DNA from: Manis javanica
Lineage: Eukaryota; Chordata; Mammalia; Pholidota; Manidae
DNA: 64,000 bases
Assembly: GCF_040802235.1 (NCBI RefSeq)
Contig: NC_133158.1
Location: forward strand, 165,079,401 to 165,143,400
Direction of reading: 5' to 3'
Both the position numbers and the translations under genes were made by a program. The notes beneath the pieces were generated by a model. The model did no database searches, was not told the DNA's origin, and was given only the letters and a program-made list of their open reading frames with translations. Below are positions 12,233 to 24,901 of this stretch, piece by piece. Position 1 is the stretch's first letter. Each line of letters begins with the position of its first letter.

Positions 12233-12546
12233 TGTGGTATCCATATATAAATCAAGTATAAAAATCAAATGAATATTCATATTTGACCTGATTGTTTATA
12301 GTTCATAATGAGTGATCAAAACCGAAAGTTTTTGTGATGACTGCCCTTGTACTGTTCACCATGTAAGAAACTTATTCACTATGTAAGAATTTGTTCACCA
12401 TGTAAGAACTTGTTCGTTATGCTGGAGACTGATGATAATTAGGCTGGGGGTGGATTAATGATTGTGCATTGAGCATTGACTCCTCTATACAGAATTTTAT
12501 TGTTGTTAACAACCATTTGATCAATAAATATGAGAGATGCCCTCTC
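12233..12546 (+). repeat. LTR (U3-R only) of copy A
   Basis: Begins TGTGGTAT directly after the polypurine tract 'aaagggagaaa' and ends at the polyadenylation site, with no U5. U3 carries three to four tandem units of about 21 bp ('ttcaccatgtaagaac' type) at about 12355-12420. Compare the complete LTR at 43260-43676. Confidence 0.75.
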
Positions 12547-12574
12547 AAAAAAAAAAAAAATCTAGACCATGGAG

Positions 12575-15500
12575 AATGACTTTCCAGAAAATGATAAATT
12601 GCCAAAATTGACCCAAGAATAGAAAGCCTGAACTTATCAATAATAACATAAGAAATAGGTAGTCAAAGATGTACCTTCCAAAAAGAAAACAAATCCATAT
12701 GGCCCATAAGGTTGAGTACAACCAAGACTTCAAGGAGGAGATAAACCTCATGTAATATGAAATGTCCTAATGCTTAGTAATAGGTGGAACGTTTATTAGT
12801 AGCAGATTGTCACTTTTCAGCCAAAGATACTACATTCTGGTCAAGACACAAATTCTGGTCAGTGAGATGAAAGAAGAGGGAGAGGGGCATGTGTTTTTGG
12901 GAAAGGTATTCTTCTTCACTGAAAGAGAGAGGTGTGAGGAGACTCTGCTCTTCCCTCCCTGCTTGGAAACAGTCCCTGTGGGTCGGCTGCAGCCCTCTTG
13001 TGACCTGAGGGAACGCATGGTTGACCCATTAAGAATGAGATGGGAAGGTTTTGGATTCTTCATGATGTTACTAAGCACTGAACCAACTCTGGAATCTCCT
13101 ACATGAGAAAAATATATTCTTGTTGTAAAAACCACTCTCTGAAATTTTTGTTACTGGCAGCTGAAAACACCCTAACTAAAACATGTGAGCTCTTTCAGAC
13201 TTTTACAGCATAAATACCCAGGCTAATATCAACGGTTTCAGAGCCCAGAAAAAGGTCAAGAGCTTTACAGTTCATTTTGCTGTGTTGGTTTGGCATAATC
13301 CTGATATCACAACTAGATAATTTTATATAACACTTCTAAAGGAAATTTTTTCCCTTTAAATCCTATACTGCAATTGGTCTGTTGAACCATTTCCATGGTA
13401 AAATAATGACAGAAACCCCTGTCTTTAAGATGCCCCAGACAAATTCTTATCTGCAAAGTTGCAACACATTTCATTTTTTTATTCCAAGATAACTTTAGAG
13501 ACAAAATAAAATATATCAATGTTTTTTTCCCTCTGGTTTTAAGTAGCAAGGTAATAATGGCAATTGTTATGACTATGATTCTTAATTCATGTGACTATGA
13601 TTCTCCTGTAAACACTAAAATGGGATTCTTAACCAGATGGCTGTTACAGCAGGTTCACATTTTATTGAAATCTTTGTACTGGTTGGTACCATATCACACT
13701 GATGTTTAAGCTTTCTCTTTTGCTCATGTTATGAGGTGTTAGGTGATTGACCTGTTTACTTAGCCCATCTCGAGTGTGTTCCTACCAGCTGATGCAGTTC
13801 TACGTTAGCAAGTTAATAAGCTGTTTTCAGAGAGATTCAGGGCGTTCAATAAATTTAATAGCTCAGGGGTGAAATGTTTTGCTTACTAAAGGTAAAACAA
13901 TTAAAGCTAAGTAAAATAAAGCACAGGCCCCAAATGAAACTATTTACATTCTTACGCCTGTGTTAGGTGAGGTTGATTCCCTGCCAAGGAGGGATGATAC
14001 ATGTGTGGATGACTCAGGCATAGTTTAGGACTCAAGGTCAGACAAATCTAGCTGCTGGAGGGAACAGAGGGCAATAGCCTCACTGAGGAACAAGAAGGGA
14101 AATGCAATAACTAAGAACTCAGGAACAGTGCAAGAGTCAGCCAGGAACAAGAAGTTGGGCAGATACTTGGTTACTAGAAGTCTAGAAATCAAGGTCAAGG
14201 CAGTGGCAGGAACAAACAACAAGACCAGCTCTGTCCTGAGGCAGTGAGCTTCCTGTCAGGGCTGTACAGGTCTCCTGCCCACAAGCATTGTCCCTAGAGT
14301 AAAAGGTAGTGCTGAGCCTGGAGCTGGGAGTGGAGGTAGTTCAGAGCCAAGCCAAATCTCCAAAAGAAGTTTTATACCAGACAAATTAACTGCTCCTCGT
14401 ATTTCAACCGCAGTCAGAAAAGGTTGGCAAACTATTGTTATGAGGAGAAGGCCCCTTTATCTCCTAGGTCTAAAACAAGCTGACTCTGGAAACATGAAGA
14501 CAAGTCTTCAGTGTGTGTAAACTCCCTTTCATTCCCCAAATTAACTCCACAAATCATCCAAGAAGTCCAAAGTGCCTGAAAAATATCACCTCACTAAGCC
14601 TCTGTTACAAAGACTTACAAGTAAACTTTGCCCTCACTTCCAAAGTAATGAGGATCAGCTCCATTTGTGAATCTGGGGAACACAAAAGGAAGTTAATCTC
14701 TGCCAACATTAGCCTGTTTGAGAGAATCCATCCCTAAAGGCCACAGGTAGTGAGTGAAGTGTCAGCTCAGAAGCCATACTCTTGGGGGATGTCCTGCAGA
14801 AGAAGAGCATGGGGTCAGGGTGGGGATTAAAGCTTGCATTCGAGTATTCTCCTGGCCAACATGCATTTGTCTTAGAAATAAGATCCTACCTTTCTACTGT
14901 ACTGCCATTTTCTCCTTCAACAACACTCAGTGGACTTCCACTAAAATATTTACTGTAGATAGAGAGTCTGATCTTGGTGAGAATCAAAGGATGTTTTCTA
15001 CCATTTTGCCTTGTTGGGTCAGAAGGTCTGCTGTTGTCTTTCTCTACTTTCCCATGCGTCCTCTCCTCCATTTCCTCTTCCGCCATCCAGTTCACTTCAG
15101 GTGCCCTGCCATCCAGCAAGGGCACTGGAGCAGGTCCCAAAGTCAACACAAGGAGGATCAGAGCCTCCTGTTGAACACCAGAACATTTCTTCCCCTCAGA
15201 AAAGGAAATATAAATGGATCCTCAGAGTCCACAGATTTAGTGAGCTAAAAAAGAAAGAGACATTGAGAGTGACAGGGACAGAGCTGTACTTACCATCAGG
15301 CCGTGGTTCAACCACCCCGGCCTCCTTCTTCATGATACGCTAGATGTGTAGCAACTTCACTTGGTTTTTCAGAGTGCTTTGTAAACAAGACAGGCAGCGT
15401 CAAAGCACGGTTGAAAATATTCCAGTTGTACTTGTCTCTCATTTTCTGCATGTGTTTTCCCAAAAGCTGCTTTCTCAAAGGGAAATCTTGTTATCTCTCT

Positions 15501-16118
15501 TGCTGCTTCCTGCTCAGTCAGTGGGAACATCTGAAATATATGAACACTTCCTGTCCCGTCCTATTTTGTATAACCCACATGCTAGAGAGATTAAGTTTTC
15601 TGATCTAACTCCAGCCAGGACTTGGGTGGCATTTGGGAACCTAAATCCAACTACTATATGCTGTAACCACCCCTTCCTGCAATTTAGGTAAGAGGTAATC
15701 TCTCCCAAGAAGTAGAATGTGCTTTTCTTTCCTTGGCCTTTCAGGAAGAAAAGATTCTGTTTCAAATGTCACTGCCAAATCATAAAATCCTTCCAGAAGT
15801 AGTAACTGGTACATCTCTTAATGATCATATAGCCCAAGGGCTTATGAATGGGCTTGGAGGAGTCTATTAACCCCCTAAATTGTAAATAGTAAGGCAGAAG
15901 ATGTGCCTGGGCAGGGCGTGTGGATGGTAGGATGGCTGTTTCTCTTCCTTTCCCAGAAACCTGAAAATATAAGAAATGAGCCCTAAAAATACGGAGGCTC
16001 TGGAGAGACCAGTTTTTCTAATCTCTCTCATAATTCTGCCACCAGTCTGAGGTCAAATTCTTGGTGCTTGTTCTTAAAGGGGAACCTGAAAATGCAGTGA
16101 AAAAGAATGGAGTTAAGG
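12575..16118. other. Intergenic stretch without recognised gene
   Basis: No conserved coding sequence found. The segment at about 12780-13185 ends with 'gttactggcagctgaaaaca' and a 'ccctaacta' motif, which suggests an old interspersed repeat, family unassigned. Frames at 14754-15248 and 15344-15691 show no recognisable domain. Confidence 0.45.
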
Positions 16119-16128
16119 CCTCACAGTC

Positions 16129-17239
16129 AAAGGACACCATCAGTAGAACAAAAAGCATCTTACTGTGTGAGAGAATATATTCATAAATGACATATCTGAT
16201 AAGGGGTTGACATCCAAAATATACAAAGAGCTCATGCACCTCAACAAACAAAAAGCAAATAAGCCAATTAAAAAATGGGCAGAGGATCTGAACAGACACT
16301 TCTCCAAAGAAGAAATTCAGATGGCCAACAGACACATTAAAAGATGCTCCACATCGCTAATTATCAGAGAAATGCAAATTAAAACCACAATGAGATATCA
16401 CCTCACACCAGTTAGGATGGCCACCATGCAAAGACAAACAACAGCAAATGTTGGGGAGGATGTGGAGAAAGGGGAACCTTCCTACACTGCTGGTGGGAAT
16501 GTAAATTAGTTCAACCATTGTGGAAACCAATATGGAGGTTCCTCAAAAACTAAAAATAGAAATACCATTTGACCCAAGAATTCCATTCCTAGGAATTTAC
16601 CTGAAGAAAACAGATCACAGATTCAAAAAGACATATGCACCCCTATGTTTATTGCAGCACTATTTACAATAGCCAAGAAATGAAAACAACATAAGTGTCC
16701 ATCAGTAGATGAGTGGATAAAGAAGATGTGACACATACACACAATGGAATATTATTCAGCCATAAGAAGAAAACAAATCCTACCATTTGCAACAACATGG
16801 ATGGAGCTAGAGGGTATTATGCTCAGTGTAATAGGCCAGGTGGAGAAAGACAAGTACCAAATGATTTCACTCATCTGTGGACTATAAGAAAGAAGCAAAA
16901 ACTGAAAGAACAAAATAGCAGCAGACTCACAGAACCCAAGAATGGACTAACAGTTACCAAAGGAAAAGGGATTGGGAAGGATGGGTGGGAAGGGAGGGAT
17001 AAGGGGAAAAAGTGGCATTATGATTAGTACACATAATATGGGGGTGGGGGACATGGGGAAGGCAGTATATCACAGAGAAGACAAGTAGTGACAGTATAGC
17101 ATCTTACTATGCTTATGGACAGTGACTGTAATAGGGTATGTGAGGGGGGACTTGATCATGGGGGGAATCTAGTAACCACAATGTTGCTCATGTCATTGTA
17201 TATTAATGATAAGAAAATTAAAAAAAAATAAATAAATAC
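16129..17239 (+). mobile_element. 5'-truncated L1 with TSD
   Basis: Plus-strand L1 that starts inside ORF2 (KDTISRTK-like codons) and runs through the ORF2 end and 3' UTR to an A-rich tail at 17220-17239. The 10-bp repeat 'cctcacagtc' at 16119-16128 and 17240-17249 is a TSD. An ORF2 fragment of 100 residues (16207-16509) is still open. Confidence 0.9.
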
Positions 17240-17249
17240 CCTCACAGTC

Positions 17250-20200
17250 TTGTACAGTGAGCCCTGAAGAAATAAATGTTAGTTGAATGAACAAATGAAT
17301 GCAAGACTGACTCTAGGCTGAGATGCTAGTTTTTGAAGGAATTTAAATAGGTGGTTGTAAGATTTATCTCCCCTTCCCTCTTTCTAATGTTTCCAAATTT
17401 CTGAACCATTATTTGAAAGGGATCAGCCCCCTCAAGCCCCCTGACACTCCTAGGTTAGGAGTGGACCCTCCTGGGATTGACCCAATAAGCATATCCCACA
17501 TCCCTGGCCTTCACAATTGATTTAGGACAAACACAGCACCTGAATCAGGGCTGTGGGGGGTCCAATGAGACTATATATTTGGAGTTTTATTTAAGCTACT
17601 GAGGATGCCAGGTCTCTCTTTTCTGTCTGGATTTGAACATGGAGGCATGGAGGCCCAGAAGTTTCTGGGAATTAACCCTAAGGTAACAGAACCAATAAAC
17701 AGAAAAAGCAGGAATCCAGAATTTATTTACTTCATTTGGGCCCTGGGTCAAACCTTTCCTGAAGTCAGACCCTCCAGACTCTAAACTATGTTCACCTATA
17801 AATTCTGCTATCCTTTAAGTCAACTTGAGTTTGCTTTCTGTTTCTTGATATGGAAAGATCATTAACTAATATAAGCTGATGTAATTTTCAGGAAGTTGAA
17901 ACACAGTATGCATTTATGGGGATGTCCTAACTCCCAAACCCTCATTTAACCAAAACCATTATCCTCATAATATCCCCAGTAAGGCAGAGCTATATAGTTT
18001 TACACAATGCATTAAAGATAATGAATTTGTGTAAAAGTAATTAAGCTATGGTCATACAGTGGGTTGGTTGCAACACAATAATTAGAATCAAGGAACTTGA
18101 ATTCCCATGCCCCGGGGACTTTATCAAGTCTCTTAGGAAATAATGGAGAGATATTGCCTAAAGTGACATTTAAATTTTCCCTCAGGTTCCTCTTAGATTG
18201 TGACAGCTAGTTCCTGCTTGAAAGAACATAGTCATTTCTCTGACACAATTATTTTCCACTAAAAACAAAGCATCAAATTGAAAAGAAAAGAGATTGTTTA
18301 AATAATATTGTCAGTTATTTATTCATACTATCAAATAATACAATCCTGGCAACTAGAAAATTATATTCAAGTTTTTAATTGCTCCACCTTTGCCCTAGGA
18401 GTTGTCCAGCCGACACAGAAGCCCACTGCGAACAGAGGGAAATGAATCCTGGTCACTATTTGTGAGATACCTTTGTTCACATAAAGATGGAATATGGAAA
18501 GATAGGACTTCCTATTCTTTCAGCCCACATTTCCTTATTCATAAAAGCAGGAATAAGGATTTCAGAATATGGAAAATATTTTGTTTACCATCATTATTCC
18601 TGACCTCTGAGGGGCAACATTTTTTTTATCTATAGAATTTCTGGAGAATCATGATTTTAGAAAAGCTCATTTTAAACTAGTTTTTCTTATAAACACTGGT
18701 ATTTTTTATGGTAATTTAATATGGAAACAGTGATTAAGCATGAGACATTATTCTCCAGTCTGCTTTGCCCTTGTTCAAGGAAATTCTGGTCCTTCTTAGT
18801 GATCTTCATGGAAGAAGTAAACAGAACATTTGTAGTATATATTACTGCAGCATATTACATGTCCAAGGGACCTGATTATTTAATAGATGCCTTCCTGTGA
18901 CATCTTTTTAGTCTCAATTTTAAGTTAGCACATTGCTTTGTAGAAGACATGTCAAACCAAAGTAAACCAAAACTCACTGCAGACTAATAGCTTAGTCCTT
19001 TCTATGATTTAAAATTGTTAAGTGTTTTTGACAGAGCTCTGTGGGGTTTAAAAGTTTTTTGAAGTTAAATTAAGTAGAAAAATCAGTATAAAAAACTGAA
19101 AGTATTCTGTATTACAGGCCCTAATTATGATTTTGGCTTCATTTGTATTTATCAGTGAAAAGGGCACATTTAAATTTGAACCACACAAAATGGTTATCTT
19201 CACAGGACAAAATTTCATTTGGTTTCACCTCTTACCCTGTAACTCATTTATTTAAATGTTAGTTCTTACTCTGTTGCTGAAGAACTTAAAATTTCCTTTG
19301 CAAAGGAAAAAAAGTTAAGGAGACTGTGGGTCTCAGAGATTGTAATGGGGGGAGCCAGTTATACTAACGTACTTTTTTCCCAACCGTAATTTCTGCTGTT
19401 GATAAGCTACCCACTCTATGGTATTTTGTTATAGCAGCCTGCATGGTGTAAGCAGTCACTCTGTCCTCAGCTCTAAATGACTATTTTTGTATTTGTCTAT
19501 TTTAAACACCATTAACTCCCTGCCAAGGAAGATGACAAATGGGGTATTTATGTACTAAGCCCCACTTCATCCTTCATTTCATAGTTTGTTAGTAATAGTA
19601 TTATTTTAGTGTTAATAATACATTTAGGATTTACTTAGTTTTTGTATTGGTTATAACTTTAAAGAACATACTTAACCCCCCACTTCCAGCTCCACCATCT
19701 TCAAACCCTTTAATTCTTAACAGATACCTCCTTATTTATTATGTAAGAAAAAGAACACTTCTACGTAGATTTCCCTTCAACTTGCTTTCTTCAACCCTTT
19801 CTCCTCCACAGACCTCTCTGCCTCTGTCAACTCTACCAACCATTACTTTCTGTTCTATGAATGGTCATTCAGTTGACTCTATTGAAAATCAATAAACTGC
19901 AATTATACTATTTTGTGTAAATGGTTTTCATTGTAGAACAAAGTGTATCAGTTAAAAAAGAGAAGGTAAGTCTATATCACTGGACCTGTGCCACTAGAAA
20001 GGATGCTCCAGACATCAAGATTATATAATTACATTTCAAACACTCCATTGATTGCTCGAAACAAAACTACATTTTAGTTTGTTTTATATTTGGAATACAG
20101 TTTTCTACTGGTTTTAATTGCCTTTAATTTGCCTTCTTAATAAAAGAAGTACATGCCTTCACCATATGACTAAATTTGTCTAGGATCCTAATCCCAGTCT

Positions 20201-20269
20201 CTGGTACTTTCTAATTGAGACATTCTTTTCCATTCAAAGCCAGTTTGCTCTCTTGGCCTGCTGTATAGC
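17250..20269. other. Intergenic stretch without recognised gene
   Basis: AT-rich sequence with no supported exon. I see no feature I can name with confidence. Confidence 0.5.
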
Positions 20270-21000
20270 TGTCATTCTAGGCCTTCCTTGCATTTCACTC
20301 TTCTATTAGGACTGGTGTTTCCTGGATCCCATATTTTTCTCATTCTTTGATTCCATTTTCTTTTTATTGGTACATCCTTAATAGATTCTTTCAGAAAGCA
20401 TTTGTGAGAAGTAGACTTTCTGAGTTCTTACATGTATGAACATGTCTTCATTTTACCTTTACAGCTGAGTGACAGCTTAGCTGGGTATGGTAAGCTATGA
20501 GCCTCAGAATTTGAAGGCAGTGCTTCACTGCTTCTGGCACTGAGTGTTGTTGATGAGAAGACTGGTACCAATCACATATGTGTTTTCTTGTGGTTGACCT
20601 GTTATTTGTTCTCTGGAAGCTTTTAGGATCCTCTCCTAATATTAAATGCACTATAAAATCACAAGGTTATAGTTAAGTTTGGGTTTATTTTTATTTATTG
20701 TGCTTGGCACTCAGTAAGCTCTTTCAGTCTGAAGACTCCTATCTTTCCTTAACTCTAGGAAATTTTGTTTATTATTTCTCTGATTATTTTCTCCCTTGCA
20801 TTTTCTTGTCACCTTCTATTACTATTAGTTGACTATTGTCCCTCTTGCATTGACCCTATATAGTCTCTGGACCTTTAAAAATACTTATTTCTCCTTGACT
20901 TTTTGCTTTACACTTTAGGAGAATCTATTGACCTTCTTTTTCAGCCCTTATGTTAATTGTAGAAATAACTATTGTAAATCTCCATATTTCTCTGTCTCTG
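20270..21000 (-). repeat. HAL1/L1M ORF1-like fragment
   Basis: Order and wording ('acagcttagctgggtatgg', then 'cttcactgcttctggcactg', 'gagaagactgg', 'ttattatttctctgattatt') match the reverse strand of the ORF1 region found in old L1M and HAL1 elements. It is highly diverged, without a usable frame. Confidence 0.55.
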
Positions 21001-23640
21001 ATTGCTTCATATATATATATAAGCTTGTTATTGTTTTATGAATACAATAGCTTCTCAAATTTTCCTGAGGTCTAATTAGAATACAAAAAAAGTGCTCTTA
21101 TGTTTCCTATGAGGTCAGCTTTTTAAAAAAATAATTATTTTAAAACATTAAATCTCTATATTCTTTTGTTTTTTTTAACTAAGTGAACATAAAAATGTAT
21201 ATCAGGAAAATCACCTATCCTTTGTCCTTGTTTTAAAAAAATGTTCTATTGTGGAAAATTTCAAGGATATACAAAGTAAACAAAGTATAATAAACTCCAT
21301 GTACCCATCTAGCTTCAATAAATATTATTATTTTGCCATTCTTGTTTCACCTATGCCTCCACCCATACCTGTAAATTTTTATAACCAAGTTATTAATTTA
21401 ATAATCTTTCACATTGAGTTAGTCATTTGAATTTATTTTTCATTTAGCAAATTATACTGTTAGATCACATCATACTTTTTCATAAAACACCTAACAGTGG
21501 ATGACAGTATTAAAAATCATAACCATAAAACCCTACCATTTACAGAGCACTCTCTGTGCCAGATACTGTGCTTATGCTTTATAAAAACACTGGTTCATTT
21601 AAAATGATCAGTAATACAGGTGTCTGCCCTTTAATCGGCAAAGGATGTAGAGATGCTGTTTGTCAAAGAATCAGTAAAAGCATTCAATATTAAAGTCAAT
21701 GTGAGGGAAAGGACATTTTCTGTGAAGAGGAGTATGTATTCACAACTGTGTTTCTCTAATACAATAAAATGCCAGCATAATTGTAGTTGCTGCTTGTGCT
21801 AAACAACTGTTTCTAAGGAGATCTTAATATCTATCCTCTGAAGGACAATGGCCTTGCAGTGACTTACTACCATAGTCACATCAGTTAGAACACTGTTATA
21901 AAAGAAGATGCAGCTCTAACAACTGAAAAACATTTTTCTGAACGTGGTTCTACAATTCAGGAATAAACTAAAAGAGTTTTAGCAAATTAAGAGCCAAAAT
22001 AGTTCGTTTATGCCTACAGAAAGTAGAAAATGGATTCTGCTGACTGGAGAGTTTACTCAACCAGGGGCCCACAACTGTTTCTCTCATTTTGCCTCTTTCA
22101 GCTGTGTGAAGTTTCCCCAGAGCTCTGCCATCAATCACAGGGGAGGCAGTACTGGGTGCGTGTGGAAGGAAGATCATTTCAATCAACCTGCTGTTGTTTG
22201 ATAGCTTTTTGACCTTGGGCAAGTTACTTAATTTCTTTAAACCTCAGTTTCCTCATTTACAAAATTAGGGAAGCACTACCTCCTTCTTAGAGTATTTGTG
22301 AAGATTAAGAAATAAATCACACTAAGCAAGGAGTACAGGGTCTAGGACTTTTAATTATGTGTAAATGATCATTATTATTTTTCCTTTGGAATTCATAGGT
22401 ATCCTCTGCAAGCAGGGTGGCCAGATTTAGCAAATAAAAATACAGTTTATCTGGTTAAATTTGAATTTCGTATAGATAAGAATAATTTTTTTAGTCTAAA
22501 TATGTGCCAAATATTGCATGGAAAATACTTAGACTAAAAAATTATACATTATCTGAAATTCAAGTTTAAGTGGGCAGCCTGTATTTTATCTGGCAAAGCA
22601 ATTTCTCTTTTAAAAGGGAGACTTAGGTATAGTAAAATAAACCTAAAGGGAATACAGCTGTAGTTAAATTTGTTATTTCATCTGCTTATACTTGGTAGGC
22701 CAATATACTCACTATTTTCTCTTTTTAGATAATACTTGAGTATCATGTATCAGGGTAACCAATACTTTTCCCCAAATTGTAATCTATTGGTTCAGTTACC
22801 ATACTAAACTAGGCATGGGTTTTGAAATGTCTATTGAAATATATTTGTACTTAAATCCTCATTTGGAAAACCACAAAGCACAGCTTATGAAAGTCATATT
22901 AATGATCAGTAAAAATATACAAACTACAAATCTCTGACAGCATTCAACATCCCTGGAGCACTATTTCTTGTTTTCTTTGTGTGTGCCAGGTATTTTTCAA
23001 AGTGTGCTCATTATTAACACATACACAAAATAAATAAAGTAGATGGGCTCTGTATTTTATTCCAGACTCTATATCTTCCCTCTCATCTAAACTAAAAAGC
23101 CCATAATCAACTCTACCAGTATTTTGGCTCTCCTCTAATAACTAGTTCGATTTTTAGTGAGATAAAAATAGTTTACTTCCATTCCTCAGTTCCGCTTTAA
23201 CTTTATGAAAGAAAGAAATACATTCTATTCTGTTTGCACGGTGTTTGGTATTTCTAATACAGTACTAATTTCATGCGAAATTTTGCAAAATGCTTCTACA
23301 AATCTTTCCAGTTCATTGTCTTAAAAAATTGGATTTTGGTTACGATTCCCAAGGTCATAATTATAAATTTAGCTGAGGAGCAGAGGGAAAAAAATAATCA
23401 CTTCATAATAATATATTCTTCTCTTTTCTATTTGTGGGAGGCCTAATTAATAATTGCTTGCTTTATAAGCAAAGTGAGGAAAGAAGAGAAATGCCAGAAT
23501 TTCGGTATCCCTATACTCCTGAAAAGCACTTGCAGGCTGTTAAACTTCCAGATGGATTATAATGCATCATTCTCAAACAACAATAAGTGTGCTACATTTC
23601 TTCGTTCATAATTTTTTTATTTTCTAACAAAACAGAGGCA
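21001..23640. other. Intergenic stretch upstream of ATP1B3, ancient repeats only
   Basis: A MIR copy lies at 22185-22360 (listed separately). 21230-21370 ('attgtggaaaatttcaagga', 'catgtacccatctagcttca') resembles an old mammalian repeat, family unassigned, and 21530-21600 has a MIR-like 'gagcactctctgtgccagat' motif. No exon is seen. Confidence 0.45.
22185..22360 (+). repeat. MIR SINE
   Basis: Contains 'tttttgaccttgggcaagtt', 'cttaatttctttaaacctca' and 'gtttcctcatttacaaaatt', a clear match to the MIR core in sense orientation. Confidence 0.85.
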
Positions 23641-24453
23641 GTGCTCCATTTCTTTTCTCTAAAATCGCACCTTTTGCCCCAGCTCCTGTTGTCTTTTCGT
23701 CCCCTCGTAATAGTCATAGAGCACTGTGCTCTTCAGCTCCACCTCGTGTAGGAAATCGTCGACTGCACCCGAGGAGCTCCGACCAAGGTGAGCATCCGCC
23801 ACAGTGGGAAAGATGAACAGCCCGGAGCATTACTTAAGCGTCAGTCCTAAACGAAAAATTGATTTCCTGTGGATTAAGAGTCTGAGTGAGAAAAAAGCAG
23901 AAAAAAGGAACCTTCAGGAAAGCACTGATAAATTCAACAGAATCTAGGAAAAAATAGACTCCATTTAATTAATGCAGGTATATTTAGAAAGGAATGCCCA
24001 ATGGCCCGAGATTTCTGCCTAATCTTCATAAGAGGTAAGGAAGGGCATTCTCTGAGAAGAAGAATGTGACACACTACACACCCTCAGAGAGACTACAGCC
24101 GGCTTTCGTCACGTCAGAGCCCAAAGGAGAACGCCTGCAGACGGCCTGGGAGGCAGCTCGGGGAGAGGGTGCTGAAGGCCCCTCCGCTGGGAAGGCGACG
24201 AAAGCAGACCCGAGTCGTTTCTGTGCTTTCCTCGTCCGGGAGCTGAAGGGACGCCGGGCCCCGGCTGCCCGCGCATCGCTACAGAGTCCTTCTCCTGAGA
24301 AACCTGACGGTCAGGGACGCCGACGTTTTGCTTGTTATTATAAACTCCCTTCTTATTAAGCCTTCGGGACCTTTAAAGTTGCTGCGCTTAGTCTCTGCTT
24401 CCTCTCACCAAGGTAGAAGGAGCCTGGTCGTCTCCAAGCCGGCCGGGAGCCGC

Positions 24454-24589
24454 GGGGCGGGGCCGGGGGCGGGGCGTCCTCGGCGTATCGGGCTGCGCCG
24501 GGCCCGGGCGGGAGGCGGTGGCGGCGGCGGCGGCGGCGGCGGCGCGGGCCGAGCGGCGCGGGGATTGGCTGCTGCGAGCAGAGACGTCA
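24454..24589 (+). promoter_or_regulatory. ATP1B3: Proximal promoter: GC boxes, inverted CCAAT box, CRE-like site
   Basis: Two Sp1-type GC boxes (ggggcggggc 24454-24463; gggggcggggc 24465-24475), an inverted CCAAT box (attgg 24564-24568) and a CRE-like agacgtca (24582-24589, reading TGACGTCT on the other strand) lie 200-340 bp before the start codon. No TATA box is seen. Sites are assigned by motif only, and the transcription start is probably near or after 24600. Confidence 0.55.
24520..24545 (+). repeat. (GGC)n trinucleotide repeat in promoter
   Basis: About eight uninterrupted GGC units between the GC boxes and the CCAAT box. Confidence 0.9.
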
Positions 24590-24792
24590 GGCTCCCGCGG
24601 CCCGAGCGGCCGCCCGGCGCGGCGCGGCGCAGTCGGCTGGAAGGCGCACCGCAGCGAGGAGCTGTCTTCGGCCGTCCCGCCTTCCGCCGCCGCCGTCGCC
24701 GGGCTGAGCCGCTCTAGCCGGGACGCGCCTCCGCGCTGCTCCCCGCCTCCACCCCCGCGGCTGCCGCTCCCCTCGCCGTCTGCACACACACC

Positions 24793-24901
24793 ATGACGAA
24801 GAAAGAGAAGAAGTCCTTGCACCAGATCCTGGCCGAGTGGAAGCTCTTCCTCTACAACCCGACCACCGGGGAGTTCCTGGGGCGCACTGCCAAGAGCTGG
24901 G
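24793..24901 (+). CDS. ATP1B3: ATP1B3 exon 1 coding part (Na+/K+-ATPase beta-3 subunit)
   Basis: The beta subunit is the type II membrane glycoprotein that pairs with the catalytic alpha subunit of the sodium pump, helps it fold and reach the plasma membrane, and tunes K+ affinity. Exon 1 encodes the cytoplasmic N-terminus, 36 residues beginning [16 protein letters not shown] and ending GRTAKSW, plus the first base of a glycine codon. The FLGRTAKSW segment before the membrane helix is characteristic of beta-3. The start codon has A at -3, and no upstream ATG occurs between the CpG-island core and 24793. The donor is GTGAGC from 24902 (phase 1). It joins exon 2 at 53812 across about 28.9 kb. 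Confidence 0.96.

Larger units (their letters stand above)
10764..12560 (+). mobile_element. ERV-derived poly(A) retroposon, copy A (full length for the family)
   Basis: A unit of about 1.8 kb in the order: 5' module (10764 to about 10905), internal A-tract (about 10906-10916), class I ERV env transmembrane region (about 11120-11596), post-env region, (AAT)n, polypurine tract (ending 12232), LTR U3-R (12233-12546) and poly(A) (12547-12560). AATAAA lies at 12523-12528, 18 bp before the A-tail. Flanks at 10743-10762 ('aaaaatccagaccatgagag') and about 12556-12574 ('aaaaatctagaccatggag') look like a TSD with two differences. The tail, the TSD and the missing U5 and 5' LTR argue for L1-mediated copying of an RNA rather than proviral integration. 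Copy D (53966-55797) shares both ends and the layout. Confidence 0.8.

Noticed and set aside
14754-15248. 164-codon open frame as a gene
   Set aside because: No known family, overlapping frames on both strands, no start or splice context.
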